Assembly: GCA_902778145.1 (NCBI GenBank)
Contig: CACYWW010000001.1
Span: 1-64,000, forward strand
DNA length: 64,000 bases
DNA from: an uncultured Ruminococcus sp.
GTDB lineage: Bacteria > Bacillota > Clostridia > Oscillospirales > CAG-272
Direction: 5' to 3'
The position numbers were made by a program, and so were the translations under genes. This document shows, in pieces, positions 7,904-16,812 of this stretch; position 1 is the stretch's first letter; each line of letters starts with the position of its first letter. The notes under the pieces were generated by a model. The model did not search any database and was not told the DNA's origin. It saw only the letters and a list, made by a program, of their open reading frames with translations.

Positions 7904-8374
7904 ATGGGCAAAACAAAATTCTTTATTTATCTCTCGGATGAAGATCGCGCTTATTTGAATGAGGTAATAAGTACGCAGAACGAAGAGACTGCCATGCGTG
8001 CTAAAATCTTGTTGGCGTCCGACTTCAACAATCCGGTCTATCGTACCGTTTCTCAAATATCGGAAGATTTGGGCGTAACAAGGGCTACCATACAAAACGT
8101 CCGCGCAAAGTACGTTGAATTGGGATTAAAAGATACGGTTATTTCCAAAGGAAAACAAGCCCCCGAACGCCGTGCCTTCATATCAGACGAGAAGCGCAAA
8201 ATGATTCTCGACATTATTCAAGAGCAACCACCTTTCGGTCATCGAAGATGGACGGTCGAGCTTATTCGCACCGAGTGTATCAATAGGGGTTTGTTTGAAT
8301 ACGTTGCCTGGACTGCGATCTCTAAACTGCTCAAAGACGAGAATATCGACTTAATCAATCCCTCAAAGCAGTAA
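7904..8374 (+). CDS. IS630-type helix-turn-helix protein without a DDE domain
   Basis: This 156-aa protein matches only the N-terminal part of IS630-family transposases: an SDEDRAYLNEVI helix, ISEDLGVTRATIQNVRAKYVELGL (first HTH), a basic linker, and PPFGHRRWTVELI plus WTAISKLLKDE (second HTH). The DDE catalytic domain that would follow is absent, and a strong terminator follows the stop codon. No inverted repeats typical of IS630 ends were seen. It could be a truncated transposase or a domesticated DNA-binding partner of the AbiJ-like protein, with which it is co-oriented 15 bp apart. Confidence 0.65.
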   Translation: MGKTKFFIYLSDEDRAYLNEVISTQNEETAMRAKILLASDFNNPVYRTVSQISEDLGVTRATIQNVRAKYVELGLKDTVISKGKQAPERRAFISDEKRKMILDIIQEQPPFGHRRWTVELIRTECINRGLFEYVAWTAISKLLKDENIDLINPSKQ

Positions 8375-8421
8375 AAAACTCTCCCTCACTGTACATCTTC
8401 CGTACAATGAGGGAGTTTTTT
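8373..8421. terminator. Bidirectional terminator between convergent genes
   Basis: A near-perfect stem of CTCCCTCACTGTAC with GTACAATGAGGGAG is flanked by A and T runs. It lies between the IS630-type HTH gene (plus) and the last recombinase gene (minus) and serves both. Confidence 0.9.
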
Positions 8422-10026
8422 TCAACCTGCATTTTCAATTTCTTCAAGCGCCTGCCGATACAGATCCTCGAATTTGAATCTGATTTCTATATCCTTGCCG
8501 TTCTTCACACGAATCTCATCAATCAGCGCAAGAAGAACCGTCTTTTTGATCGTTCTGCAATCCTTAACGACCTCTCCAATGTTCAGTGTCCGTTTCATTT
8601 CAAAGAGCAGCCTGTCTTTTTCATCACGGTTCTTTTCGAGATCGCTAAGATGCGCTTCCAAACGTTCCTTTTCTTCGGCGATTTGCTCCTTAACGCTCAT
8701 AAACCCTGCCCGGTCAATATGACCGTTGACGTAGTTCTCATACTGTCTGACAAACTCGTCACTCAGTTCTTCCAGCCTGCGTCTTATCTTGCTTTCATTT
8801 TCCTGCTCGGTCGGAAGCAGATTTCTGGATTGCTCTGTTAGAACATCATTCGCATCAGAAAGAAGTTTCAGATGTACTCTCAGCGAATGAAGAACGACGG
8901 AACGAATGGTCAGCGCATCGTACTGATCCCGGCAGCACTTTGATTTGCTGCCCACGTCGGTGGCGTGTTGACAATAAAGGTGCCGGTTATCAAATCCGAG
9001 AAACTGCAAGAGGTGTCCGCAACATCCGCATCTCACCATACCTGCAAGCAGATTGTTGTTGCTGTTTTTGAATTTGGACGGGTCTTTACACCTTTGAATT
9101 ATCAGTTGTGCGGCTTCGTAATCGCTTTTTGATACTATCGGCTCATGATTGTTCTCTACAACAGTCCAATCACGTTTGTTCTTGATCTTCGTCTTGCCCA
9201 ATCCGACGCCGATGTGCTCGATCTTGCCATGCACCCTGGCTCCGGTGTAGTCATATTTTTTTAGAACATTCAGAACCGTGTGCGTATTCCAGAGCATTTC
9301 TTCCGGAGGCGAGATCGTTTTGCCGGACTTTATTCCAAATTTCTTTTCCTTATACATCTTCGGAGTCAGAACAACGTCGGCGTTCAGACGCTCTGCAATC
9401 TCTTTTGAGGAATAGCCGTCAATAGCCAGCGAGAAAATGCGCCTGACTACCTGTGCCGCTTCCTCGTCAATGACAGGTGTGAGCGTCGGGTCGTCCTTAT
9501 CAATCATATAGCCATACGGGACTGAGGCGGTAGCGTTCAGTCCCTGTTTCCATTTCGCCGCGAAAACGCTTCGTATCTTTTTTGAAATATCCTTGCTGTA
9601 CATATTGTTGACGAGATTCGTTATTGAGTAATCTATCCCGGCGATACTCGCTCCCTGTTCCTTGCTGTCATAGCGGTTGTTAATTGCTATCAAACGAACG
9701 CCGAGAGACGGAAGTATCTGCTCCAGATAGTCGCCGACGCCGATATAGTCCCTGCCGAAGCGGGATAGGTCTTTGACGACAATCGTACCGATATAGCCTT
9801 TCTTTGCGTCATCTATCATTTCACGGAACGCGGGTCTGTTGAAGTTCAAACCGGTATATCCGTCGTCTTTGTACTCGACCACCTCGCCTATGATCTCACT
9901 ATGTCCTGTCAGATAATTGCGGATCAGCATTCGTTGATTCTCTATGCTGTTGCTCTCGTCCTTGCCGTTCTCGCCGAGATCCCTATCAGACAGCGATAGT
10001 CTGAGATACGCCGCTATCTTCTTCAT
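8422..10026 (-). CDS. Large serine recombinase (fourth gene of the recombinase operon)
   Basis: This is a 535-aa site-specific recombinase. The catalytic domain begins AAYLRLSLSD with S11. It has the VVKDLSRFGRD active-site segment, a Recombinase domain, a zinc ribbon (CGCCG ... LYCQHATD ... KCC) near 340-380, and a C-terminal coiled coil. ATG 10026 is preferred over GTG 10035 because AGGTGAGG lies just upstream. The gene overlaps the upstream recombinase by about 40 bp. It differs in sequence from the other copies throughout, so this is an old divergence, not a recent duplication. It is probably part of the ICE integration/excision set. Confidence 0.85.
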   Translation of the reverse strand: MKKIAAYLRLSLSDRDLGENGKDESNSIENQRMLIRNYLTGHSEIIGEVVEYKDDGYTGLNFNRPAFREMIDDAKKGYIGTIVVKDLSRFGRDYIGVGDYLEQILPSLGVRLIAINNRYDSKEQGASIAGIDYSITNLVNNMYSKDISKKIRSVFAAKWKQGLNATASVPYGYMIDKDDPTLTPVIDEEAAQVVRRIFSLAIDGYSSKEIAERLNADVVLTPKMYKEKKFGIKSGKTISPPEEMLWNTHTVLNVLKKYDYTGARVHGKIEHIGVGLGKTKIKNKRDWTVVENNHEPIVSKSDYEAAQLIIQRCKDPSKFKNSNNNLLAGMVRCGCCGHLLQFLGFDNRHLYCQHATDVGSKSKCCRDQYDALTIRSVVLHSLRVHLKLLSDANDVLTEQSRNLLPTEQENESKIRRRLEELSDEFVRQYENYVNGHIDRAGFMSVKEQIAEEKERLEAHLSDLEKNRDEKDRLLFEMKRTLNIGEVVKDCRTIKKTVLLALIDEIRVKNGKDIEIRFKFEDLYRQALEEIENAG

Positions 10027-11701
10027 CTTCCTCACCTGCCAATTCTCTGAATCGTTCGATAATATCTTGGCACTTAAACGTGATCTCGATCTCGCCCTTG
10101 CTTGAAACCCGAACGCTATCGATCAGTTCGTCAATAAGGGCTTGGCTGTCCGAGCCGTCCTTCAGAAGCTCGTTGACCTTTTCGCCCAAATGCTCAAAGG
10201 CGTCGATCCACCTCCGCATCTTGAAGATCACTTCATTCACACGCTTGATCTCTTCCCCGATAAGCTCCTTGTCGCGGAGATACTTGCCGTTCAGCAGCTT
10301 ATATTCTGCCTCGTCAATGATCCCGTCCGCCAAGTCCTTATAGAGATTGAGTATCAGGCTGTCGGTATCCGCCTCCTTCTTTTTCAGGTGGATCAATTTC
10401 TTTTCGTTGGATAGAAGAACGGATTTCTCATTCCTGCCTTCTCGTAACCGTTCCATCGTCTCCTTTTGTCCGGCGATGTATCGGATAAGGTTTTTGATCT
10501 GATCCAGCACGACGGTTTTCAAGTAATCCTCGTACACAACGTTCCTGCAAGGAGCGTCCTTGTACGGAGAGCAGGTGTAATACGCCTCTTGAAAGCCGTA
10601 TTGGTTGGAGCCTTTATTCTTTCTGTAATAGGACATCACCTTGCCGCAGTCCCCGCAGATCACACGCTTGGAAAATACGTTTTTGAACGCCGCTCCAAGC
10701 GGAGCCGACTTCATTCTGTTGCTTCTGAAAGTCTTGGTATAATCCATGAGTTTCTCACGCGCTGCGTTGAACTGCTCCCGGTCTATGATAGCTTCGTGAT
10801 CGTTCGGATGAACAGCCCACTCTTCGGGGCAGACTACCTCGTGATTGATATTCTCGACAAGCCTCGTCCTCTGCTTTCCGTTCACCTTATCGCCTGTATA
10901 AGTCTGATTTTTCAGAATAAAGCATACGGCGGCGTGATTCCAAAGGCGTGTTTTGGAGCATTGCTTTCTGTTTGAAACCAGTTCCTTGTACACGTTCGGA
11001 ACCATCACCTCGGCTGCGTTCAGCTTCTCAGCGATCTGTCCCGTCGAGTAGCCCATCAGATACCACCTGAAAACCAGCTTGACCACTCTTGATGCAATCG
11101 GATCGACGGTCAGCTTGTTATTCGTTCTGTCAAGAAGGTAGCCGTAGGTAGTCGTGCGGTACTTCGTCGTTCCCATCTGATTCCGAAGCTCCACACCCTT
11201 GACGATCTTCTTGGAAACGTCCATCGCGTACATGGAGTTGATCAGGTTCTTGATGGGAAGTGTCAGACCGTTGCGATCTTCTTCTCTTGAACTGTCAAAG
11301 CGGTCGTTGATCGAGATAAAGCGGACGCCCAAATGCGGAAACACATTCTCCAGATAATACCCGGCTTCGATATAGTTACGACCGAAACGGGAGAAATCCT
11401 TGACGATCACGCATTCAATCTTTCCGGCTCGGATGTCGCCTATCAGCCTTGCAAAATCCGGGCGGACGAAATTCGTCCCGGAGTATCCTTCATCCGAATA
11501 GATGTCCGCTATCTCAAATTCGGGATGATCCTTGACGTACTGCCGGATCATCAAGATCTGAGTATCAATGGAATCAGTCTCATATTGATCGGAGGAAAGT
11601 CTGACGTATCCGCCGACCTTCACCTTCCGCTCTGTAAGGATTACGGGTATCCGTTCCTTGATCTCCCTTTGTTCGGTATTCTTTCTGCTCTTTCTTGCCA
11701 T
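9986..11701 (-). CDS. Large serine recombinase (third gene of the recombinase operon)
   Basis: This is a 571-aa recombinase. A charged 25-residue leader precedes the catalytic domain GGYVRLSSDQ with S36. The motif IVKDFSRFGRN, the Recombinase domain, a zinc ribbon (CGDCG ... YYTCSPYKDAPC) and a coiled coil with the closing EIEITFKCQDII strand follow. ATG 11701 begins 1 nt after the stop of the upstream gene, with GGAGGT 5 nt before it, so it is coupled to that gene. All recognised catalytic residues are present. Confidence 0.85.
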   Translation of the reverse strand: MARKSRKNTEQREIKERIPVILTERKVKVGGYVRLSSDQYETDSIDTQILMIRQYVKDHPEFEIADIYSDEGYSGTNFVRPDFARLIGDIRAGKIECVIVKDFSRFGRNYIEAGYYLENVFPHLGVRFISINDRFDSSREEDRNGLTLPIKNLINSMYAMDVSKKIVKGVELRNQMGTTKYRTTTYGYLLDRTNNKLTVDPIASRVVKLVFRWYLMGYSTGQIAEKLNAAEVMVPNVYKELVSNRKQCSKTRLWNHAAVCFILKNQTYTGDKVNGKQRTRLVENINHEVVCPEEWAVHPNDHEAIIDREQFNAAREKLMDYTKTFRSNRMKSAPLGAAFKNVFSKRVICGDCGKVMSYYRKNKGSNQYGFQEAYYTCSPYKDAPCRNVVYEDYLKTVVLDQIKNLIRYIAGQKETMERLREGRNEKSVLLSNEKKLIHLKKKEADTDSLILNLYKDLADGIIDEAEYKLLNGKYLRDKELIGEEIKRVNEVIFKMRRWIDAFEHLGEKVNELLKDGSDSQALIDELIDSVRVSSKGEIEITFKCQDIIERFRELAGEEDEEDSGVSQTIAV

Positions 11702-11702
11702 G

Positions 11703-13094
11703 TCATACCTCCAGCCATTCCTTCGGCAGCCGTTTCTTCCATTCATTATATAAGGGAAGGAACTCCACCTTCTCGTTTCTGATTATGAAAACCTTGTCGA
11801 TATAGTCCTTTGCCGTTTGGAAGCTTAAAGCGTCAAATGTTGGCATACCCCGGTACAGCTTTACCCACGGATTGCTCTCGCAGTACGTTTTCTGATACTT
11901 TTCAAGGTCCGTCTGTGCCTCGGAATAACGGGAGTCAAGTTCCGCGATCACATCGTCCCGGTTGTCCCCGTCCACCTCGCTCAAAAGCTGCTCCATCAGT
12001 TCTTGGATATATAGTCGAAGCGTCTCAGTGCGTTTCAGGTATACCGATTGGCACTCATTGCCGATTAATCTTTCATATACCTTTTCGGCAATTCGGTGTT
12101 CTTTCCGCAAGGCTTCCTCAATGTACCCGATCACTTCATCTGCCGGGATCGCCTTTTTCCCATACCCGCGAGTAACATCGTTTTTCTCTCTTACATAGTA
12201 GTACCATCCGCCGTTGCTCATGTAGTCCCCAACGTACATTCGGATCATTGTATCTTTATCATATACAAGCTTGAACAGAGGGTTTTCGCGCTTCTGTACA
12301 TGTCTGATCGGTATTTCGAGATTGAGCCGGTTATACGTCTCCTCGTCAATATAGGCAGGCATCGGAACCAATGAGACGACGCCTTTTGACGACGTAGCAC
12401 GTTCCCCCATATACCGTCTGTCGGTCAGGATCTTCTTGACATATTCGTATTTCCATAGCGGAGGGATGCCCTGCGTATCTTTTCCGACTTCCCGACGAAG
12501 GTAGATCTGTGGGGATTCGATCCCGCTTTCATTGAGCCATTCCGTAATATCTTTTTTTGACTTTCCATCCAGAGCGAACTGAAATATCTGTTTGACCGTA
12601 TCCTCGACCTTTTCGTCGATAACGAATTCTCCGTCCTCGATCTTATATCCGTACAACGTGTTCATTCTTTTGTCTCTGGCGACCAAGGCTTGCTTTGCGT
12701 TGTGAAGTCTTCTCCGTTCCTTGTACTTATCCTCAAGGTACTGTTTGATCTCCTCGCTGGTTTTGCCGACGGAAAGGAAGTTATCGCTCACGACTGCAAA
12801 ATCGATTCCTGCCGGAAAGAACGCATGACGAAGCAGGTTATATCCGTTCAGCGGGTCCCTCCCGAAGTACATGGCCGACCAAACCACGATGCAGTCAAAG
12901 CTGCGGTTCATTCCGGCCTCCTTCATTTCAAGAAAACCGTCCTCCGCGTCCCGGTCGTCTTTTCTGTCGGAATACTTCTTTGTGATATTCAGTCTGTACC
13001 GCTTGGCAAACTGCTCGATGCGGTCGTTCTGTTCGGGAATGGAAATCGCTTCTCCGAACTTAACAGCTTTTCTCGTATAACTGGCGCATATCAT
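11703..13094 (-). CDS. Degenerate serine recombinase, apparently catalytically dead (second gene)
   Basis: This 463-aa protein aligns along its length with the neighbouring recombinases but lacks key residues. Where active members have Y-x-R-x-S (YLRLS, YVRLS), it reads YTRKA, replacing the nucleophilic serine by A10. The SRxGR segment reads SAMYFGRD, losing one of the conserved arginines. The zinc-ribbon cysteines are also missing. The frame is intact and the start ATG 13094 has AGGAGG 9 nt upstream, so the protein seems to be maintained. A structural or directionality partner of the active recombinases is plausible; this is inference. Confidence 0.8.
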   Translation of the reverse strand: MICASYTRKAVKFGEAISIPEQNDRIEQFAKRYRLNITKKYSDRKDDRDAEDGFLEMKEAGMNRSFDCIVVWSAMYFGRDPLNGYNLLRHAFFPAGIDFAVVSDNFLSVGKTSEEIKQYLEDKYKERRRLHNAKQALVARDKRMNTLYGYKIEDGEFVIDEKVEDTVKQIFQFALDGKSKKDITEWLNESGIESPQIYLRREVGKDTQGIPPLWKYEYVKKILTDRRYMGERATSSKGVVSLVPMPAYIDEETYNRLNLEIPIRHVQKRENPLFKLVYDKDTMIRMYVGDYMSNGGWYYYVREKNDVTRGYGKKAIPADEVIGYIEEALRKEHRIAEKVYERLIGNECQSVYLKRTETLRLYIQELMEQLLSEVDGDNRDDVIAELDSRYSEAQTDLEKYQKTYCESNPWVKLYRGMPTFDALSFQTAKDYIDKVFIIRNEKVEFLPLYNEWKKRLPKEWLEV

Positions 13095-14721
13095 CCCGTT
13101 CGTCCTCCTTTTCTTCTGCGTATCTTGCCAGCTCCAATAGCTCCTCTTCAAATTTGAAATGCACTTCAATGTCGTCGCCGTTCTTCACAACGATCCTGTC
13201 AATCGTGGAGATCACAGCACTTCTTGACAGCTCGGTGATGTCCTTATACCTTTTCAGGTTCTCCACCCACGGCTGGAACCGCAGTTGGTTGTTTACAAGC
13301 ACCTGCTCTCGCTGTTCCACGGTACGGAGGCTCTCTTCTACTTTGCTCCGGCTCCTATCGAATCTGCTGTTGAGTTCTTCGTACTGCTTCCGGTCGATCA
13401 AGCCCTCTACCATGTCCCGGTAGAGCTTTGCTTTCAGCTCTCCATACCGCTCGATCTCCGCCATCAGTTTTTCCTTCTGATCGCGGATCAGGCGAACGCC
13501 GGAACGGTCGCCTGAGTCGTTTGACAGGAAGGAGATCATCCTCTCCGCTTTATCCAATAGCTCGATCTGACGTTTGAGCGCACGGAGAACAATTTCCTCC
13601 AGCTTCTTGCAGCTTATCAGGTGTGAGGTGCAGTCTCCTCCCGCCTTATAGGTCGAACAGTGGTAGTAGTAATACTTTTTGCCGCACCGCGTCACGGCTC
13701 GGCGCACCATGCTCTGACCGCAGTTTCCGCATTTGACAAAACCGCAGAGAGGATAGACCCCCGTGCGTTCGGGAGATACCCTTGTGTCAAGAGCCGCCAG
13801 CTCCTGCACCATATCAAACACCGGCTTTTCGATGATCGGATCGTGCGTGTTCTCAACAACGATCCAGTCTTCCGGGACAATCGGAAGTGATTTCTTGATC
13901 TTGTAATTGATCCGTTTTGACTTCCCCTGTACCATCGTTCCGGTGTACATTTCACTGTTCAGTATCCGCATGACGGTTTCTCGCTTCCACGTCGGCTTGT
14001 CCGCCGATTTGAAGCCGCTGTTGTAATTCAAACCCTGTTTTCTCTTATACTCATACGGAGGCTGCATACCGAGTTCGTCCAGCTTCTCCGCGATCCGCTG
14101 TGCGCTGTATCCGTTCAGTCTAAGCTGAAAGATCAGCTCTACGGTCTTTGCGGCGTCCTCGTCGATCACGAGATGGTTCTTGTTCTTTCCATCCTTCTCA
14201 TACCCATACATTGCAAAGCTGCCAATGAACTGCCCGTCCCGGCGTTTCACGTCCAGGTGGCTTCGGATTTTTAGAGAAATGTCCCGGCAGTATGCGTCGT
14301 TGATCAGGTTCTTGAACGGCACGACAAGATCGTTGTCGCCGCTGTTTTTATCAAGACTGTCGTAGTTGTCGTTGATCGCCACGAGCCGCAGTCCGAGAGA
14401 CGGAAAGATGCGCTCGATAAACCGGCCTGTCTCGATATAGTTTCTGCCCAAGCGCGATAAGTCCTTGACCATCACGCAGTTGATAACGCCTTTTCGCACG
14501 TCTTCCATCAGACGGGTAAAGCCCGGACGGTCGAAATTCGTTCCGGTGTAGCCGTCATCGACGTACTCTTTCTTATATCTGAACGCCGGATTTCTGCCGA
14601 TGAAGTCTTTTATCAAATCCCTTTGGCTGTGGATGCTGTCGCTTTCTATTTTGTCTCCATCGTCTCGAGACAAACGGAGATAAATGCCGACCTTATCTGA
14701 TTGCCTGTTTGTCAGGATCAT
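13060..14721 (-). CDS. Large serine recombinase (first gene of the recombinase operon)
   Basis: This is a 553-aa recombinase with catalytic S18 in YLRLSRDD, VKDLSRLGRN, a Recombinase domain, a zinc ribbon (CGNCG ... YYHCSTYKAGGDC) and a coiled-coil C-terminus. ATG 14721 has AGGAGG 7 nt upstream. It heads a run of four overlapping or abutting recombinase genes. Its promoter at 14755-14795 shares the 16-bp element found before the XRE regulator. This gene is the best candidate for the main integrase, by resemblance to TnpX/TndX-type enzymes and position. Confidence 0.88.
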   Translation of the reverse strand: MILTNRQSDKVGIYLRLSRDDGDKIESDSIHSQRDLIKDFIGRNPAFRYKKEYVDDGYTGTNFDRPGFTRLMEDVRKGVINCVMVKDLSRLGRNYIETGRFIERIFPSLGLRLVAINDNYDSLDKNSGDNDLVVPFKNLINDAYCRDISLKIRSHLDVKRRDGQFIGSFAMYGYEKDGKNKNHLVIDEDAAKTVELIFQLRLNGYSAQRIAEKLDELGMQPPYEYKRKQGLNYNSGFKSADKPTWKRETVMRILNSEMYTGTMVQGKSKRINYKIKKSLPIVPEDWIVVENTHDPIIEKPVFDMVQELAALDTRVSPERTGVYPLCGFVKCGNCGQSMVRRAVTRCGKKYYYYHCSTYKAGGDCTSHLISCKKLEEIVLRALKRQIELLDKAERMISFLSNDSGDRSGVRLIRDQKEKLMAEIERYGELKAKLYRDMVEGLIDRKQYEELNSRFDRSRSKVEESLRTVEQREQVLVNNQLRFQPWVENLKRYKDITELSRSAVISTIDRIVVKNGDDIEVHFKFEEELLELARYAEEKEDERDDMRQLYEKSC

Positions 14722-14754
14722 ACTCTTTCCTCCTCTCCCGGGTTTTCACAAATC

Positions 14755-14795
14755 ATTTTATTCACTATTTGCGGCAAGTGCAAATGTGCGATTTT
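14755..14795 (-). promoter_or_regulatory. Promoter of the recombinase operon with shared 16-bp element (copy 2)
   Basis: On the minus strand AAAATCGCACATTTGC (14795-14780) overlaps a -35 TTGCAC (14783-14778). A -10 TAAAAT lies 17 nt further (14760-14755), 33 nt before the start codon. The geometry equals that at 6174-6214 and 38155-38195. Confidence 0.65.
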
Positions 14796-14799
14796 TCGT

Positions 14800-15027
14800 T
14801 CATACAGCATCCCGCGCAAAGAGGGCGTCCTTCAAACAGTCGTCAAAGGATTTCTTTCCGGCGAACTTGATCGTCACGACCACGCCGTGATCTATGTAGT
14901 GGTATGGGTCTTTGATCTGCCGGATATAGTCCTTTATTCTTTCCTCGACCGGAAGCTCAGTGTTGATCTTCACGGTCGAAATATCTACAAGTTCACTTCT
15001 GTCAATAGGTTCTTTCTCCTTTTCCAA
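14800..15027 (-). CDS. Small ICE protein, DUF6870-like
   Basis: This 75-aa acidic protein (IDRSELVDISTVKIN, then DPYHYIDHGVVVTIKFAGKKSFDDCL) resembles the small DUF6870 proteins next to conjugation genes in Clostridia elements, recalled from memory. TTG 15027 is preferred since GGAGG lies 8 nt upstream; an earlier TTG at 15042 overlaps that site. No function is known. It is the last gene of the conjugation block before the recombinase promoter. Confidence 0.6.
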   Translation of the reverse strand: MEKEKEPIDRSELVDISTVKINTELPVEERIKDYIRQIKDPYHYIDHGVVVTIKFAGKKSFDDCLKDALFARDAV

Positions 15028-15093
15028 GTTTCTTTCCTCCAATTCTATTTGATTTCCACGATGAAGGTAGAATTGTCGAAAACGTGTAATAGA

Positions 15094-15122
15094 GCCTCCG
15101 ACCCGCAGAGCGAGCCGGAGGC
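15094..15122 (-). terminator. GC-rich hairpin after the CHAP gene
   Basis: GCCTCCG pairs with CGGAGGC across 15 nt, 6 bp beyond the stop of the CHAP gene. The following sequence has only a weak T content, so termination may be partial. Confidence 0.4.
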
Positions 15123-15127
15123 GAATG

Positions 15128-16798
15128 TCAAAATTGCGGAATTCCGTAGCCCAGGATGTCTCTCTCCCCGATGGTGTAGTGCCGTTCCTTTACCGCATCG
15201 TGGGCGTTGCCCTCGATGGTATAGACAAGATTGCCCTCCACCTTTTCCACGATGCCAACGTGATCGGCGGTGTCAGTATAGCCGTCCGATTTCCAATCGA
15301 AGAAGATGATGTCGCCGGGGTTCGGGACGTAATCGCGGTCATTCCATTGATCGCGTTCCTTGAACCACGCCATACCGTTGTCACAGCCGGCGAATTTCGG
15401 TATCACGCCCTCCTCGATAAAGCCGCACTCGTTGGCGCACCACGATACGAAGATCGCGCACCATGCGGGGTGGTAATTGAAACCATACCACATCCAGTAA
15501 ATGTCGCCACCTTCATATCCGAGCTGGCTCCTTGCGACCTCCACGATCTGCTCGTTGCCAGTCGAATAGCCGTACAGGACGTTGTTCCATAGTCGGGCGT
15601 TCTTCGGATCGGTCAGCTCGGCAAGCTGCTCCCGCTGGTCGCTGTTGAAGCCGTAGGCGTCCGCCATCTCTTCCGGCGTCTTGTGCTGGATGATGATGTA
15701 CAGATAGGTGTTCGTGACCTCCTGCTCTGTCTCGATGATGTTTCCGTTCTCATCCTCGGTTTCCACGATCTCGGTTTCGGTCTTTTCCTGCGTCCGGCTG
15801 GTAATGACGTGCATATCCCAGAACACGTCCCGGAGGATCTCATATTTGTCCTCATCCATCGTGGCGACCTCCTGCCCGTTTTCGGAATCCGTCGTTGTCT
15901 TGACTGAATAAACGGAAAGCACGTCGGGCCACCTCGCCCTGCCGCCGTACATTTCGAGCTTGTCATACGTTGTACTGTTCTTGATGTCCGCGATTCGTCC
16001 CTCATACTCGGTGCTGGTCGCGCTGATCGCGTCGCGCATGGTCATACCCGTGCCGGAGTCCTCCATACTGCAAAAAATGCCGAAGCCGGAGCCGATAATC
16101 ATGGCGACGATGACGATCAGAAGAATGACGATGATCACCACCACGGCAACCCAGCCGCCCTCCGCTATCGCTGCGGCAAGAGCCTTAACGCCGGATGCAA
16201 TCGCTTTCGCGGCGGCAGCCACCGCTTTGGCAACTGCTTTTGCGGCTTGGGCGGTAGCTTTCGCCGCCGCCTTTGCCGCTTCCGCTGATTTCTTTGCCGC
16301 TTTTGCCGACGCCTCCGCCGCTTTTTTCGCAGCTTTTGCAGTCTGCTCCGCGGTCTTCGCTGCTCTCTGCGTCGTTTTTACTGTTGTTCGAGCGGTCGCT
16401 TCGGAGGTTTTGGCCGTCTTGCCGGCAGAGCTTCCTGCGGTCTTGATACCCTTATTCATTGTTTTGAAGGTCGCCTTACCGGTGGATTTCTCGGTCTGCT
16501 TGATCGTCTCTCCCGACTGTCTTTTCTGCTTGATCTGCTGAATGAGACGTTTCGTTCCGTCGTAGGATTTTTTCGCCGTTTCTTTTGTATCATGTACCGC
16601 TTCCCCAGCAATGTCCTCCGAAGCGTATCTGATCTTGTCTTCCGCGTATTCTTCGGGCGTGACCTGTCCGTCGTCGGCAAGGTTTTGTGCGGTATCCTTC
16701 GTCCGTATCAGACCGCGCTTCATACGGGAGGACAGATCTGACGAATGATCAATGAAGCGTGTCTCTCTGCCGGAGCCTCTGGTCTTGATTTCCTTCAC
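15128..16798 (-). CDS. Membrane-anchored CHAP-domain peptidoglycan hydrolase of the conjugation machine
   Basis: This is a 556-aa protein. The first 110 residues are charged; residues about 125-210 are an alanine/lysine/threonine repeat (AKAAKK, SAEAAKAAAKATAQ), probably a long helix. A strong membrane segment (VAVVVIIVILLIVIVAMIIG) follows near 214-234. The exported C-terminus has a CHAP domain with the nucleophile in AWCAIFVSWC (about residue 445) and the histidine in ADHVGIV (about 511). It would open the cell wall for DNA transfer, the VirB1-like role. The GTG start at 16798 follows a GGAGGTGG site. It lies 14 bp after the DUF6674-like gene. Confidence 0.85.
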   Translation of the reverse strand: MKEIKTRGSGRETRFIDHSSDLSSRMKRGLIRTKDTAQNLADDGQVTPEEYAEDKIRYASEDIAGEAVHDTKETAKKSYDGTKRLIQQIKQKRQSGETIKQTEKSTGKATFKTMNKGIKTAGSSAGKTAKTSEATARTTVKTTQRAAKTAEQTAKAAKKAAEASAKAAKKSAEAAKAAAKATAQAAKAVAKAVAAAAKAIASGVKALAAAIAEGGWVAVVVIIVILLIVIVAMIIGSGFGIFCSMEDSGTGMTMRDAISATSTEYEGRIADIKNSTTYDKLEMYGGRARWPDVLSVYSVKTTTDSENGQEVATMDEDKYEILRDVFWDMHVITSRTQEKTETEIVETEDENGNIIETEQEVTNTYLYIIIQHKTPEEMADAYGFNSDQREQLAELTDPKNARLWNNVLYGYSTGNEQIVEVARSQLGYEGGDIYWMWYGFNYHPAWCAIFVSWCANECGFIEEGVIPKFAGCDNGMAWFKERDQWNDRDYVPNPGDIIFFDWKSDGYTDTADHVGIVEKVEGNLVYTIEGNAHDAVKERHYTIGERDILGYGIPQF

Positions 16799-16812
16799 GG
16801 ATCACCACCTCC

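Noticed and set aside
7904-8374. Complete IS630 insertion sequence
   Set aside because: No DDE domain and no terminal inverted repeats or TA duplications were found around the gene.
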